From: Candidatus Poseidoniaceae archaeon
GTDB lineage: Archaea > Thermoplasmatota > Poseidoniia > Poseidoniales > Poseidoniaceae
Length of the DNA: 29,028 bases
Reading direction: 5' to 3'
NCBI GenBank assembly: GCA_022451835.1
Contig: JAKUNX010000006.1
Coordinates: 1-29,028, forward strand
A program made the translations under genes and the position numbers. Shown one piece after another: positions 7,495 to 14,271 of this stretch (position 1 is the stretch's first letter; every line of letters begins with the position of its first letter). The notes beneath the pieces were generated by a model. That model ran no database searches. It was given only the letters and a program-made list of their open reading frames with translations, and was not told the origin of the DNA.

Positions 7495-9063
7495 CTAAAA
7501 TCCACTTGGAGCCATCCATGTACTAAATTCGTCTTTCATGGCACCCATAATTTCCCCAAGTGTACAGTCATTTTTTATCGCTTGAATGACTATTGGAAAC
7601 AAATTAATGTTATTTTTAGCAGCATTTCTTATTTCATCTAATGATAGGTTAACAGCATCATTATCTCTAGAATTCCTAAGAGATTCTAGTTTATTCCGTT
7701 GTATTTTGCCTAATTTGTCGTCTAGTTTCATTGCCTTAATGGGGACTTCGCTTTCCATCATAGCATAATTTACGCCAACAATTTTCCTTTTACCTGATTC
7801 AACATCATTAAGATGTGAATATGCAGAATTATGAATCTGCCTCTGCTGCCAACCTTCTTTGATTGCTGACATTGCACCTCCTTTAGCATCTATCTCTTCA
7901 ATCATAGATAATGCAGCGTTATAGATTTCGTTGGTTAGATATTCCACATAGTGAGAGCCACCAAGAGGATCTACTACATCAGCAGCACCACTTTCTTCGG
8001 CAATAATTTGTTGAGTCCTCAATGCTAGGGTAGCACTTTCTTCTGTTGGCAACCCAATTGCTTCATCATAGGAGTTAGTGTGCAAGCTTTGTGTACCGCC
8101 ACATACAGCAGCAAGGGCTTGTATGGTAACTCTGGAGATATTATTCAATGGTTGCTGAGCAGTTAGACTAACTCCTGCTACTTGCGTATGGAATCTAAGT
8201 TTCTTAGATTTAGGATTTTGTGAATTGTATCGCTTATCAATCAGATCATGCCATAATTTTCTGGCGGCTCTAAACTTTCCAATCTCTTCAAAGAAATCAT
8301 TGTGGCAATTAAAGAAAAATGATAATCTTGGAGCAAAATCATCTATGTCTAGACCTGCCTTAATCGCCGCATCAACATAATCCAAAGCGCTTGCTAGTGT
8401 AAATGCAACCTCTTGTGTTGCAGTACATCCTGCTTCTCTAATATGATAACCACTAATAGAAATGGTGTTCCAAAGTGGTACTTCATTAGCACAATATGAA
8501 AAAATATCAGTTATTAATCTCATACTTTCATCAGGTGGGAATACATATGTCCCTCTAGCCATATATTCCTTCAGTATGTCATTTTGAATAGTCCCTCTAA
8601 TTTTACTTGCAGGTACGCCTTGTTCTTCAGCTACAATTATGTACATTGCAAGCAAGATCATTGCTGGCGCATTAATTGTCATTGAAGTTGATACTTTGTC
8701 TAATGGTATCCCTGACAACAATTCACGCATATCATCCAATGTTGAAATTGATACACCGACCTTTCCTACTTCTCCTATTGATAACTCATCGTCTGCATCC
8801 AATCCCAATTGTGTCGGTAAATCAAAAGCCACAGATAGGCCTTTTTGCCCACGATCTAGTAATAATTTGAATCGTTCATTTGTCTCTTTGGCACTAGAAA
8901 ATCCAGCATATTGTCGCATTGTCCAAAGCCTAGATCTGTACATTGTATCGTGGATTCCTTCTGTGTATGGAGGATTACCAGCGCCTTTCTTTTGTTCTGG
9001 AAAATTAAGTGGGATGTCAATACCTGACAACGTCTTCCACTCGGACTTCCTGTCATCTGCCAT
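7495..9063 (-). CDS. Methylmalonyl-CoA mutase, large catalytic subunit
   Basis: A 522-residue catalytic (TIM-barrel) chain that interconverts methylmalonyl-CoA and succinyl-CoA. The N-terminal signature YRSRLWTMRQYAGF (43-56), the SVAFDLPTQLG segment and the FFFNCHNDFFEEIGKFRA stretch are clear. It ends after about 520 residues without the cobalamin-binding DxHxxG domain, as in archaeal split mutases. The B12-binding small subunit is not in this window. The epimerase follows after 8 bases. No strong SD precedes the ATG; the 72-base spacer to the FKBP gene has AT-rich, TATA-like stretches, so a separate promoter is plausible. Isobutyryl-CoA mutase is a relative, but the epimerase partner favours methylmalonyl-CoA. 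Confidence 0.93.
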   Translation of the reverse strand: MADDRKSEWKTLSGIDIPLNFPEQKKGAGNPPYTEGIHDTMYRSRLWTMRQYAGFSSAKETNERFKLLLDRGQKGLSVAFDLPTQLGLDADDELSIGEVGKVGVSISTLDDMRELLSGIPLDKVSTSMTINAPAMILLAMYIIVAEEQGVPASKIRGTIQNDILKEYMARGTYVFPPDESMRLITDIFSYCANEVPLWNTISISGYHIREAGCTATQEVAFTLASALDYVDAAIKAGLDIDDFAPRLSFFFNCHNDFFEEIGKFRAARKLWHDLIDKRYNSQNPKSKKLRFHTQVAGVSLTAQQPLNNISRVTIQALAAVCGGTQSLHTNSYDEAIGLPTEESATLALRTQQIIAEESGAADVVDPLGGSHYVEYLTNEIYNAALSMIEEIDAKGGAMSAIKEGWQQRQIHNSAYSHLNDVESGKRKIVGVNYAMMESEVPIKAMKLDDKLGKIQRNKLESLRNSRDNDAVNLSLDEIRNAAKNNINLFPIVIQAIKNDCTLGEIMGAMKDEFSTWMAPSGF

Positions 9064-9135
9064 GTAGTTGCCAATAGTTGACGATTCATCAAAACTACTG
9101 TTATGAATAACACAAAATTAGTGTTTAAATTTAAC

Positions 9136-9618
9136 TTAGCAGCCACAAGTTGGATCTCCACACCCTGGCTCAGGAGCAGTTACCTCAACAACATCTACTT
9201 CGAATGTCAATTCCTTTCCCGCTAATGCATGATTGAAATCTGCAGTTACGGTCTCATCAGAAAGGTCTGCGATTGTGAAAGGTGCAGGGCCATGAGGCAT
9301 TTGCGCTACCAATTGAAAACCAATTTCCAGTGCAGTTTGTTCCTCAAGTTGGGCAAATTGAGAACGTGGAATTTGTAAAATGGCTTCCTCATCTCTTTGC
9401 CCATATGCTTTGTCAGGCGACAAGGTGAAAGTCTTCTTGTCACCTACAGTAGCACCCATTAATTCTTCCTCAAAACCTGGAATCATCTCTCCTTTGCCAA
9501 CTGTGAACTTTAACGGATCTCTACCCTCGCTAGAATCAAACATTTCACCATTTTCAGGCAGAGTCCCTTTGTAATGTACTTTAACAGTCATCCCTTTTTC
9601 TATAACATTTTCACCCAT
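9136..9618 (-). CDS. FKBP-type peptidyl-prolyl cis-trans isomerase (SlyD-like)
   Basis: A 160-residue prolyl isomerase/chaperone. The FKBP core is split by an insert-in-flap domain as in archaeal FKBPs and SlyD: VKVHYKGTLPENGEMFDSS, then GKGEMIPGFEEELMGA, the insert around residues 70-115, then FNHALAGKELTFEVDVVEV. The C-terminus carries three cysteines (CGDPTCGC), resembling a short SlyD-type metal-binding tail. I chose the ATG at 9618 because GGAGATGA lies just upstream inside the end of the preceding gene; the open frame extends 12 codons further but would overlap that gene. Probable cytosolic folding factor. Confidence 0.92.
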   Translation of the reverse strand: MGENVIEKGMTVKVHYKGTLPENGEMFDSSEGRDPLKFTVGKGEMIPGFEEELMGATVGDKKTFTLSPDKAYGQRDEEAILQIPRSQFAQLEEQTALEIGFQLVAQMPHGPAPFTIADLSDETVTADFNHALAGKELTFEVDVVEVTAPEPGCGDPTCGC

Positions 9619-9622
9619 GATT

Positions 9623-10543
9623 TCATCTCCGTTTTGATATACTTTTAATTTCATGTTTCAACTTATCACTGATTTCTTCAGTAATTACAAGTTCTAGTGT
9701 TTTCTGGTCGATAAATTCAATTGCAGCATCAATACTGATTCGTTCACCTTTAGCAATTATTTGGCCCAATACATTAGAACGATGTTCTTCAGGTACATCA
9801 GGGTCATTTAAAATATCTCTAGCGACATATCGAAACTCAAGAATTTTTTGCTTGTTAAGTTTCTTTTCTAAGCGTTGACGACCACCACCTTTTTTGTCCA
9901 TGCGTCGAGACTTGCGTTTTTTCTTTGATATACCTGCAGAAGATTTATCCACAATTTGTATAGTTTTAAACACGTTAAGGTTTTTTCCTAAATTATCATC
10001 TAATGTGATATCATCAACAAAATCAGACTTGGAAATATCAACTTCAGTTTGGTTTACTTCATCCAATTCCTCAGTAAGTTCAACTTTGGGTATAGCCTCT
10101 TGCTTTGCACTAGTTTTCCTTAATTTAGCGTTGTCTTTTGATTGCTGTGATTTTCTTTTTAGTTCAGCTAACCTTTCTTCACGGGAGGGCTTTTTCTCAA
10201 CTGATGATTTTGTAGCGGTTGTTTGAGTAATTTTTGGTGTAATAAATTGTTCTTCAATTGGTTTTTCATCAACAGGAGATTTAACAGATTGCAAGTCATT
10301 ATTATTCTCTGAAGGTTTAATATCACTACCCATTTTTTTTCTTGCTTCTCTTTGTAAATCTTCTAATGATTTTTTCTTTGATGGATTTGTTACGCCTGCG
10401 CCAGCAGAATTAATCTGATTTTGATTATCTTGTCTACGTTTTTCCTTAGCCTTTTCAGCATGACGGCGATTCCTTTCTGCAGCAGCATTTTGCGCAAATG
10501 GATTGAATGGAACATCCTTTCTACGTCTATTACGACCATTCAT
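9623..10543 (-). CDS. Basic, largely disordered protein with a conserved-looking C-terminal domain, unknown
   Basis: I do not recognise this 306-residue protein. Residues 1 to about 200 are low-complexity and very rich in Lys, Arg, Asn, Gln and Glu, starting MNGRNRRRKDVPFNPFAQ. A patch of Lys, Arg and Gly residues at about 207-232 (KKRKSRRMDKKGGGRQR) follows. The last 75 residues look folded and helical (KILEFRYVARDILNDPDV, then VLGQIIAKGERISIDAAIEF). No membrane or zinc motif is seen. Composition suggests nucleic-acid or ribosome contact. It lies between kae1 (54-base gap) and the FKBP gene (4-base gap, SD of FKBP inside its end), so co-expression with tRNA-modification and folding factors is likely. 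Function is open. Confidence 0.75.
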   Translation of the reverse strand: MNGRNRRRKDVPFNPFAQNAAAERNRRHAEKAKEKRRQDNQNQINSAGAGVTNPSKKKSLEDLQREARKKMGSDIKPSENNNDLQSVKSPVDEKPIEEQFITPKITQTTATKSSVEKKPSREERLAELKRKSQQSKDNAKLRKTSAKQEAIPKVELTEELDEVNQTEVDISKSDFVDDITLDDNLGKNLNVFKTIQIVDKSSAGISKKKRKSRRMDKKGGGRQRLEKKLNKQKILEFRYVARDILNDPDVPEEHRSNVLGQIIAKGERISIDAAIEFIDQKTLELVITEEISDKLKHEIKSISKRR

Positions 10544-10597
10544 TGAATATCCCCAATATGTGCCTCAACATCGGCCTCTTAAAACGGTTGGCTAATG

Positions 10598-11602
10598 TTA
10601 AGCCCAAATTATAGGCGTCTGGTCAGTTCGTAAGTATTGATCAATTGCGCTTGCATCAAATTCAGTTACTCTCCCCGCATTAAGTTCTAGCCAACCCAGT
10701 CTAGCAATCATAGTACCATTATCTATGCAGTACATTCTTGGTGGAGCAAAAGATTCAGATTCTCTTTCTTTACACATTAAATCACACATTATTCTTAACC
10801 GGTTGTTACAAGCGACCCCTCCGCCAAGTAAAAGTTCACTTTTACCAGTATGAGACAAAGCTCTTTCTGCCACTTCGACACAAGCTGAGAAAACATGCTC
10901 TTGTAAACTCCAACATACTGCTTCCAAAGGTTTACCATTTTCTACTAATCTAAGAGCAGCAGTCAAAACACCTCAGAATGCCAAATCCATTCCTCTTACA
11001 GCATAAGGAAGTTCCAAGCCATCCATGTTAGCATCGGGGTTTTGTTCAAGCCATTTTGCTGCTAGTTTCTCAATAACTGGGCCACCCGGGAAAGGTATGC
11101 CTTGTGCCCTAGCAAATTTATCAAGCATATTACCAATACCAATGTCTAATGTTTCACCTAATACTCGATATTTTCCATCTAATCGAGCGATAACTTGAGT
11201 ATTGCCACCTGAAACATACAACAACACAGGGTCATCACATCCACATTGTTGACGCCCGATTTCAATATGTGCTACACAGTGATTGACTCCAATTAGTGGA
11301 ACATCAAATTTAGAAGCTAAACCTCTAGCAATAGATGCGCCAATACGCAAACATGGTCCAAGTCCTGGGCCTTGTGAGTATGCAATCGATGAAATATCAC
11401 CAGTAGAGAGTGATTGGCTATCTAATGCGGCTTCTAATAGCCTTGCCGCTGCCTCTTTGTGATGATCGGCTGCCTCTCTTGGATGAATTCCACCTTTTTC
11501 TGGCTTTATTGTCGATGTCGATGAAGGAAATGGTATGCCATTTTGATCTACTAAACCAAATGACAGAGTATGTGCAGTTGACTCAATACCTAGTGTCCAC
11601 AT
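10598..11602 (-). pseudogene. kae1: kae1 (tRNA t6A threonylcarbamoyltransferase) interrupted by an in-frame TGA
   Basis: Kae1/OSGEP, the catalytic subunit of the KEOPS complex, transfers threonylcarbamoyl to A37 of ANN-decoding tRNAs and is normally essential. The frame from 11602 to 10598 would give 334 residues plus stop, the usual archaeal length. Motifs include GIESTAHT, the metal-binding GGIHPREAADHH, YSQGPGLGPCLRIG, YVSGGNTQV, LLGGGVACNNRLR and DNGTMIARLGWLE. Codon 210 (complement of 10973-10975) is TGA, exactly where the conserved FSG motif has Ser, one base from TCA. The frame continues correctly afterwards (GVLTAALRLV), with no frameshift. TGA is an ordinary stop elsewhere here. A point nonsense change, a sequence error or readthrough are the options. 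Bud32 is not fused. GAGGT lies just upstream of the ATG. Confidence 0.9.
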
Positions 11603-11665
11603 ATTACCTCACTCATTTACCCTACCAAGCCATTATTCTTGAACCCTCACCCTTTCCCCTGATAT

Positions 11666-12931
11666 ATGCGGACCGTTTTATTCAATTGCGGACCGATTGT
11701 TAGTTTTGATTCCAATGCTCCTTTAGTCGGTCAAGATATGCTTGATGATAAATGGGTAATAGATGATGGAAAAGCAATTATTATTGAAGACAATCAAATA
11801 ATAGAAATTGTAGATTCACAATCTGCCTTGGATGATTATTCTTCGCATACAAATAATTCTGACACTACAATGTTAGATGCTAACGGAAAAGCAGTTATTC
11901 CAGGTTTAATAGATTCTCATACTCACATTGTTTGGGGTGGAGATCGTTCTAGGGAAGTTAGATTAAGATTACAAGGAAAATCATATTCAGATATTGCTGC
12001 AATGGGTGGAGGGATTAATTCTACTGTTTCAATGACTAGAACGCTTACCCAAGAGCAACTATTCCATACTGCTAAGCGTAGAGCATTAACTGCACTTTCT
12101 AATGGTACTACGTTCATAGAGACTAAATCTGGTTACGGTTTAACTGTTGAAAGTGAGATGAAACTTCTTTCTGTAGCTAAACTACTAGACCAAGATAAAC
12201 ACACACCCGGAATTGATTCCACATGGTTGGGGGCTCATGCAATACCAGATTCCCATTCATTAGAATCATATACTGAAGAGATTATTTCCAAACAATTACC
12301 AGAGATTGCCAAATCTGGTCTTGCAAGGTCAGCAGATGTGTTTTGCGAACCTGGGTGGTTTGGCATCGAAGAATCAAAGATGATATTGCAAGAAGCACGT
12401 AAACATGGTCTTTCATTGAGAATGCATATCGATGAATTTTGTGATGGAGGCGGTGGTCAATTGGCTGCTGAATTAAAAGTTGATACTGCAGATCATGCAC
12501 ATTACACCAATAATGAATCACGTGAAAAAATGAGAGCGGCTGGAGTCAATACAGGGTTCTTACCAGGAACTCCATATTCAATGGGCGCGAATTGGCCTAA
12601 TTTCAATGAAATGATTGAATCGCAATTACCATGGACTATTGCGACTGATTTCAATCCTAACAATCAAATCCTTAGTTTGCCCTTTATTGGCTCATGCTTA
12701 GTTCAGCGATGCAATGTTGATCCGTTGGCTGCACTTGCGGCATGTACTATTAATGCAGGATTCACTACTCCACATAATTCGGGATTAAGGCACGGTGTCA
12801 TTGCGCCTGGAGCAATTGCCAATCTAAATATTCTGCAATCTAATCAATGGGAGTCCTGGTGCTTGACGCCAGGGCATACGCCAGTGGATTCAACTATCAT
12901 GGAGGGTGCTTTTGTCAATAATGAATTATAA
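11666..12931 (+). CDS. hutI: Imidazolonepropionase HutI
   Basis: HutI hydrolyses 4-imidazolone-5-propionate to N-formimino-L-glutamate, the third step of histidine breakdown. The 421-residue protein has the amidohydrolase layout: an N-terminal beta-sandwich, metal motif GLIDSHTHIVWGGDR (H85, H87), ETKSGYGLT, the WLGAHAIPDSH segment, HIDEFCDGGGGQLAAEL, ADHAHYTNN, and the metal Asp in ATDFNPNN. It is transcribed away from kae1 across a 63-base spacer without a clear SD, consistent with a leaderless or weak-leader message. The partner hut genes lie about 5 kb (hutH/hutU) and 16 kb (ftcD) away in this window. Confidence 0.95.
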   Translation: MRTVLFNCGPIVSFDSNAPLVGQDMLDDKWVIDDGKAIIIEDNQIIEIVDSQSALDDYSSHTNNSDTTMLDANGKAVIPGLIDSHTHIVWGGDRSREVRLRLQGKSYSDIAAMGGGINSTVSMTRTLTQEQLFHTAKRRALTALSNGTTFIETKSGYGLTVESEMKLLSVAKLLDQDKHTPGIDSTWLGAHAIPDSHSLESYTEEIISKQLPEIAKSGLARSADVFCEPGWFGIEESKMILQEARKHGLSLRMHIDEFCDGGGGQLAAELKVDTADHAHYTNNESREKMRAAGVNTGFLPGTPYSMGANWPNFNEMIESQLPWTIATDFNPNNQILSLPFIGSCLVQRCNVDPLAALAACTINAGFTTPHNSGLRHGVIAPGAIANLNILQSNQWESWCLTPGHTPVDSTIMEGAFVNNEL

Positions 12932-12993
12932 TTATTTGTTATTTGTAAAAGAATTAATTTAAACTATTTTGTTTATGCGATTAGGTGAAAATC

Positions 12994-13311
12994 ATGCCGA
13001 TATTAGAAACTGTGGTTTGTCAAACTGTAAAAGGTAAAGAGGCTAGATTTGAGAGGATGGTGAAATCAAGAGTAGAGCTTTCCAAGCGACAAGACGGTTG
13101 CCTTGCTTCGTGGTATGGGATTTCAAATTCAGATGAATATCTATATCTTATTCAAACCGCATATGATAGTATTGAAAAATTTCATGAGATTAAAAAATTA
13201 TTAGAGGACACTCTAGATAGTAATGATGGAGGCTTAGAATCGTGTTTGAGTGGCCCGCCATTGCTAGGATTATTTGAGATCTCTAAAGATTCACTAAATA
13301 TGGCAAAATAG
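12994..13311 (+). CDS. ABM-like (antibiotic biosynthesis monooxygenase fold) small protein
   Basis: A 105-residue protein resembling the dimeric alpha+beta-barrel ABM/DUF family: strand PILETVVCQTVKG, helix EARFERMVKSRVELS, then GCLASWYGIS and EYLYLIQTAYDSIEKFHEI. These folds include quinol monooxygenases, heme-degrading enzymes and many proteins of unknown role; no specific active site can be assigned. I chose ATG 12994 because AGGTGA lies five bases upstream; a GTG at 12985 sits inside that SD. It follows hutI by 62 bases in the same direction, with AT-rich sequence between, so it may have its own promoter. A link to histidine breakdown is not shown. Confidence 0.6.
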   Translation: MPILETVVCQTVKGKEARFERMVKSRVELSKRQDGCLASWYGISNSDEYLYLIQTAYDSIEKFHEIKKLLEDTLDSNDGGLESCLSGPPLLGLFEISKDSLNMAK

Positions 13312-13568
13312 TGTACTATATTGTGTCGTATAACACACATTATGCGTCATTGGCATAATTAGGGCAGTTTTGACAGTAATAAGAAAAAACTGCTTTAGCC
13401 TTCCAGTATAGCGTTTGGGTGTGAAAAGGAATAATAAATCACTCATAAATATGTATTTTTATGATATATACCCCCCATTAAAGACCTAAATATCGCAAAA
13501 TTAGCAAAAACGTCTTCAAACAATAGAAGATTTGATATCAATATTAATTTTCCAACAATTTGATAGTT
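13312..13568. other. Longest gene-free spacer in the window (257 bases)
   Basis: The first third holds the three inverted repeats described separately. The middle has an AT-rich stretch with CATAAA/TTTATG arms and TATATA followed by a run of six C (about 13466-13477). The last part has a perfect TTGATATCAA palindrome (13532-13541) and a TATA-like AATATTAAT at 13540-13548. That element is centred about 25 bases before the ATG of the next small gene, which suggests a leaderless transcript. I found no convincing open frame in it. Confidence 0.5.
13322..13393. repeat. Three consecutive inverted repeats (possible structured RNA or terminator cluster)
   Basis: Three perfect inverted repeats follow one another: TGTGT/ACACA (13322-13326 and 13333-13337, loop 6), ATTATGC/GCATAAT (13339-13345 and 13353-13359, loop 7) and GCAGTTTT/AAAACTGC (13364-13371 and 13386-13393, loop 14). 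They begin 11 bases after the ABM-gene stop. No known RNA family (RNase P, SRP, C/D box) is evident. They could be transcription-end hairpins or part of an uncharacterised RNA. Confidence 0.4.
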
Positions 13569-13721
13569 ATGTCAGATGTATCTGGTTATTGTCTCAAGTG
13601 TAAAAAATACGGACCGATCAAAGATGGTTCTCTAATTAAAATGTCTAATGGTAGAACTAGAATGTCCGGCACATGTTCGATGTCTGGCTGCAGTGGTAAA
13701 ATTTCCAAGATTGTAAGCTGA
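13569..13721 (+). CDS. 50-residue zinc-ribbon protein (DUF5679-like)
   Basis: A short gene of 51 codons including TGA. The protein starts MSDVSGYCLKCKK and has two cysteine pairs, C8-x2-C11 and C36-x4-C41 (CSMSGC), around a positively charged middle (KMSNGRTRMSG). This matches the DUF5679 pattern as I recall it: YCxKCK, then NGRxxxxGxC, then a second Cys. The second pair has an unusual spacing, since CxxC is typical. Function is unknown for the family; it is common in small zinc-ribbon proteins of archaea, bacteria and phages. A TATA-like element about 25 bases upstream of the ATG and no SD suggest leaderless expression. A hairpin follows the stop. Confidence 0.75.
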   Translation: MSDVSGYCLKCKKYGPIKDGSLIKMSNGRTRMSGTCSMSGCSGKISKIVS

Positions 13722-13725
13722 AAAA

Positions 13726-13740
13726 AAACCGATGCGGTTT
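13726..13740 (+). terminator. Short hairpin after the DUF5679-like gene
   Basis: AAACCG-ATG-CGGTTT forms a 6-bp stem with a 3-base loop, five bases after the stop of the small zinc-ribbon gene and preceded by an A run. It overlaps the tRNA promoter region just downstream, so it could serve as terminator, as a promoter-flanking element, or be coincidental. Confidence 0.35.
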
Positions 13741-13746
13741 AATATA
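13738..13746 (+). promoter_or_regulatory. TATA box of tRNA-Val
   Basis: TTTAATATA is centred about 28 bases upstream of the first tRNA base, the standard archaeal TATA-to-start distance allowing a very short or absent 5' leader. The CGG immediately upstream is in the BRE position. The identical 9-mer occurs again at 13878-13886, downstream of the tRNA. Confidence 0.65.
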
Positions 13747-13769
13747 CGCGGCTATTCGCTTTAGATGTA

Positions 13770-13845
13770 GGGCTCGTGGTCTAGGGGTTATGACGTCGCC
13801 TTGACATGGCGAAGATCGAGAGTTCAATTCTCTCCGAGCCCACCA
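13770..13845 (+). tRNA. tRNA-Val (anticodon GAC), CCA encoded
   Basis: A complete cloverleaf is visible: acceptor GGGCTCG/CGAGCCC with discriminator A, D-stem GTC/GAC, anticodon stem TCGCC/GGCGA with loop TTGACAT (anticodon GAC, reading valine GUC/GUU), five-base variable loop, and T-arm GAGAG-TTCAATT-CTCTC. The 3' CCA is encoded (13843-13845), which many archaeal tRNA genes lack. No intron. A TATA box lies upstream at the expected distance. Confidence 0.97.
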
Positions 13846-13849
13846 ATGA

Positions 13850-13861
13850 TTTACCGGTAAA
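13850..13861. repeat. Perfect 12-bp palindrome just after tRNA-Val
   Basis: TTTACCGGTAAA is fully self-complementary and begins 4 bases after the tRNA CCA. It could help end tRNA transcription or bind a dimeric protein. No repeat of the tRNA 3' end is seen nearby, so there is no evidence of an attachment site. Confidence 0.4.
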
Positions 13862-13916
13862 AAACTTTGAAATAGAGTTTAATATAATTGCTTTTTGAAA
13901 AGGTAATAAGATAAAA

Positions 13917-14270
13917 TCATAACTCTTCCACTTTCATTTCAGAATCAACTTTAACTTTAATTGTTGATTTGTCATCATCTCCATCAAATGAAAAGTCAGT
14001 TGAACCACCTTCCCAAGACACAACGTCCTCACTTTGCTCAAATTCTTCCTCAATGATCTTCTGATTTGGCCCCATTGAATATGCTAGTGGATCAATTTCT
14101 ACATCATCTCGTGGTATTTCTTCTGGTTTGGGGGCATCACGGTCTACTAGGTGTGCTGTTGAATGAAAAGCACCACATCCTAAACAACGAAATGAACCCT
14201 TTCTTTCAATACAGCCGCAAACAGGGCACTCAGCCATGTTTTTGAATAGGTCTAATGCATCTAGAGTCAT
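13917..14270 (-). CDS. Zinc-ribbon protein with acidic C-terminal tail, unknown
   Basis: A 117-residue protein, or 106 if it starts at the ATG at 14237 (MAECPVCGC). It has one zinc ribbon (CPVCGC at 15-20 and CLGCGAFH at 29-36) followed by a low-complexity acidic tail with DDVEIDPLAYSMGP and SFDGDDDK stretches. The N-terminal MAECxxC motif is shared with the neighbouring EF-hand protein, which carries two such ribbons. It starts two bases before the end of the TGAAATG junction with that gene, so the two form an operon. No catalytic motif and no membrane helix. Function unknown; partnership with the EF-hand membrane protein is inferred from context. Confidence 0.75.
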   Translation of the reverse strand: MTLDALDLFKNMAECPVCGCIERKGSFRCLGCGAFHSTAHLVDRDAPKPEEIPRDDVEIDPLAYSMGPNQKIIEEEFEQSEDVVSWEGGSTDFSFDGDDDKSTIKVKVDSEMKVEEL

Positions 14271-14271
14271 T

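Noticed and set aside
8639..9067. Plus-strand open frame of about 140 codons
   Set aside because: It lies opposite the methylmalonyl-CoA mutase gene and encodes no recognisable family; a shadow of the real gene.
10598..10966. Separate gene for the C-terminal half of Kae1
   Set aside because: It would have to start at TTG right after the stop with no SD, and no ATG lies nearby. It is the in-frame continuation of kae1.
10973..10975. TGA in kae1 as a selenocysteine codon or evidence of a changed genetic code
   Set aside because: TGA is the normal stop of several intact genes here (aminotransferase, EF-hand protein, DUF835, ftcD). The family residue is Ser, not Cys, and no SECIS-like element is apparent.
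13850..13861. tRNA-Val 3' end as an integration (att) site
   Set aside because: No integrase, phage-like genes or duplicated tRNA 3' segment are seen in the window.
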